Source: a bacterium
GTDB lineage: Bacteria > Patescibacteriota > Saccharimonadia > Saccharimonadales > HK-STAS-PATE-42
Direction of reading: 5' to 3'
Length of the DNA stretch: 6,644 bases
Assembly (NCBI GenBank): GCA_029781075.1
Contig: JAKOXJ010000095.1
Location: 1-6,644, forward strand
This document shows positions 6,481-6,644 of this stretch, piece by piece (position 1 is the stretch's first letter; each line of letters opens with the position of its first letter). Below the pieces are notes generated by a model. It did not search any database, was not told the origin of the DNA, and saw only the letters and a program-made list of their open reading frames with translations. Made by a program: the position numbers and the translations under genes.

Positions 6481-6514
6481 AATAAAAATCCCGAACTTAT
6501 TCGGGATTTTTATT
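6481..6514 (-). terminator. Rho-independent terminator of ppa
   Basis: AATAAAAATCCCGAA (6481-6495) and TTCGGGATTTTTATT (6500-6514) are perfect inverted copies: a 15-bp stem with a CTTA loop. Read on the minus strand, the CG-rich core CCCGAA/TTCGGG is followed by a T-rich tract, typical of an intrinsic terminator. The stem begins within the ppa stop codon. The symmetrical A and T flanks would also let it act in the other direction. It separates ppa from the gap promoter. Confidence 0.9.
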
Positions 6515-6644
6515 ACTTCCAACGGGCGATGCTTTCTTCAATTATCTTTTTAGCTCCTTCGATATCACCCCAGCCTAGAACTTTTGTAGTACCTGGTTTC
6601 TTAAGGTCCTTATAATGGTTAAAGTGGAACTCAACTTCCTTCTT
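6513..6644 (-). CDS. ppa: Inorganic pyrophosphatase, C-terminal part
   Basis: The last 43 residues of a protein run in from the right edge and end at TAA (complement of 6515-6513). They match the C-terminus of soluble family I inorganic pyrophosphatase: EVEFHFNHYKDLKKPGTTKV, then GWGDIEGAKKIIEESIARWK. Family members have the equivalent H-F-F-x-x-Y-K-x-L-E and V-x-G-W-x-x-x-x-x-A blocks here; the YK pair helps bind the substrate. The enzyme splits pyrophosphate to phosphate and so pulls biosynthetic reactions, including tRNA charging and polymerisation, forward. The catalytic Asp cluster would lie outside the window, so activity cannot be judged. A strong terminator follows at once. Confidence 0.88.
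   Translation of the reverse strand, partial: KKEVEFHFNHYKDLKKPGTTKVLGWGDIEGAKKIIEESIARWK

Noticed and set aside
1..6644. tRNA, rRNA, CRISPR array, insertion sequence or toxin-antitoxin pair
   Set aside because: I found no cloverleaf, regular spaced repeats, transposase-like gene or terminal repeats, and the genes are mostly housekeeping in type.

Overview
This 6.6-kb window looks like ordinary chromosomal DNA from a small-genome bacterium. It has about 40% GC, tightly packed genes, almost no recognisable Shine-Dalgarno sequences, and a mix of housekeeping genes with a type IV pilus-type ATPase. The character of RNase Y, the Nudix relic and the pilus ATPase is compatible with the Candidate Phyla Radiation (Patescibacteria), perhaps Saccharibacteria. 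That placement is an impression from protein style, not a proof. All readable genes use the standard code: tryptophans are TGG and no in-frame TGA interrupts any gene, which argues against the code-25 CPR lineages.

Left part (1-1163, + strand): the 3' end of rplM (ribosomal protein L13), then rpsI (S9), which is the classic L13-S9 operon, followed by a short unrecognised gene for an acidic Cys/His-containing protein of 124 residues. A 203-bp non-coding gap follows, holding two weak hairpins.

Middle (1367-3735, + strand): rny (RNase Y, complete, with membrane anchor, coiled coil, KH and HD domains). Three bases later comes a 91-residue three-helix membrane protein resembling SemiSWEET/PQ-loop proteins. 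This runs directly into a Nudix hydrolase gene that is broken by a +1-base frameshift in an A run inside its Nudix region and has no ordinary start codon. A 9-bp hairpin with a T run ends this block.

Right part: a GspE/PilB-type secretion or pilus ATPase (3760-5403, +) converges on gap (GAPDH, 5400-6410, -). The two stop codons overlap in a single CTAG. gap has its own TATAAT promoter and a purine-rich ribosome binding site. Behind it lies a strong 15-bp terminator hairpin that ends the partial inorganic pyrophosphatase gene (ppa, 6513-6644, -).

Functionally the window combines translation (L13, S9), mRNA turnover (RNase Y), central metabolism (GAPDH, pyrophosphatase) and a surface-appendage motor. 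I see no mobile element, CRISPR array, tRNA or rRNA, and no convincing new multi-gene system. The best leads are the broken Nudix gene, the unrecognised 124-residue protein, and the small PQ-loop-like membrane protein coupled to rny.
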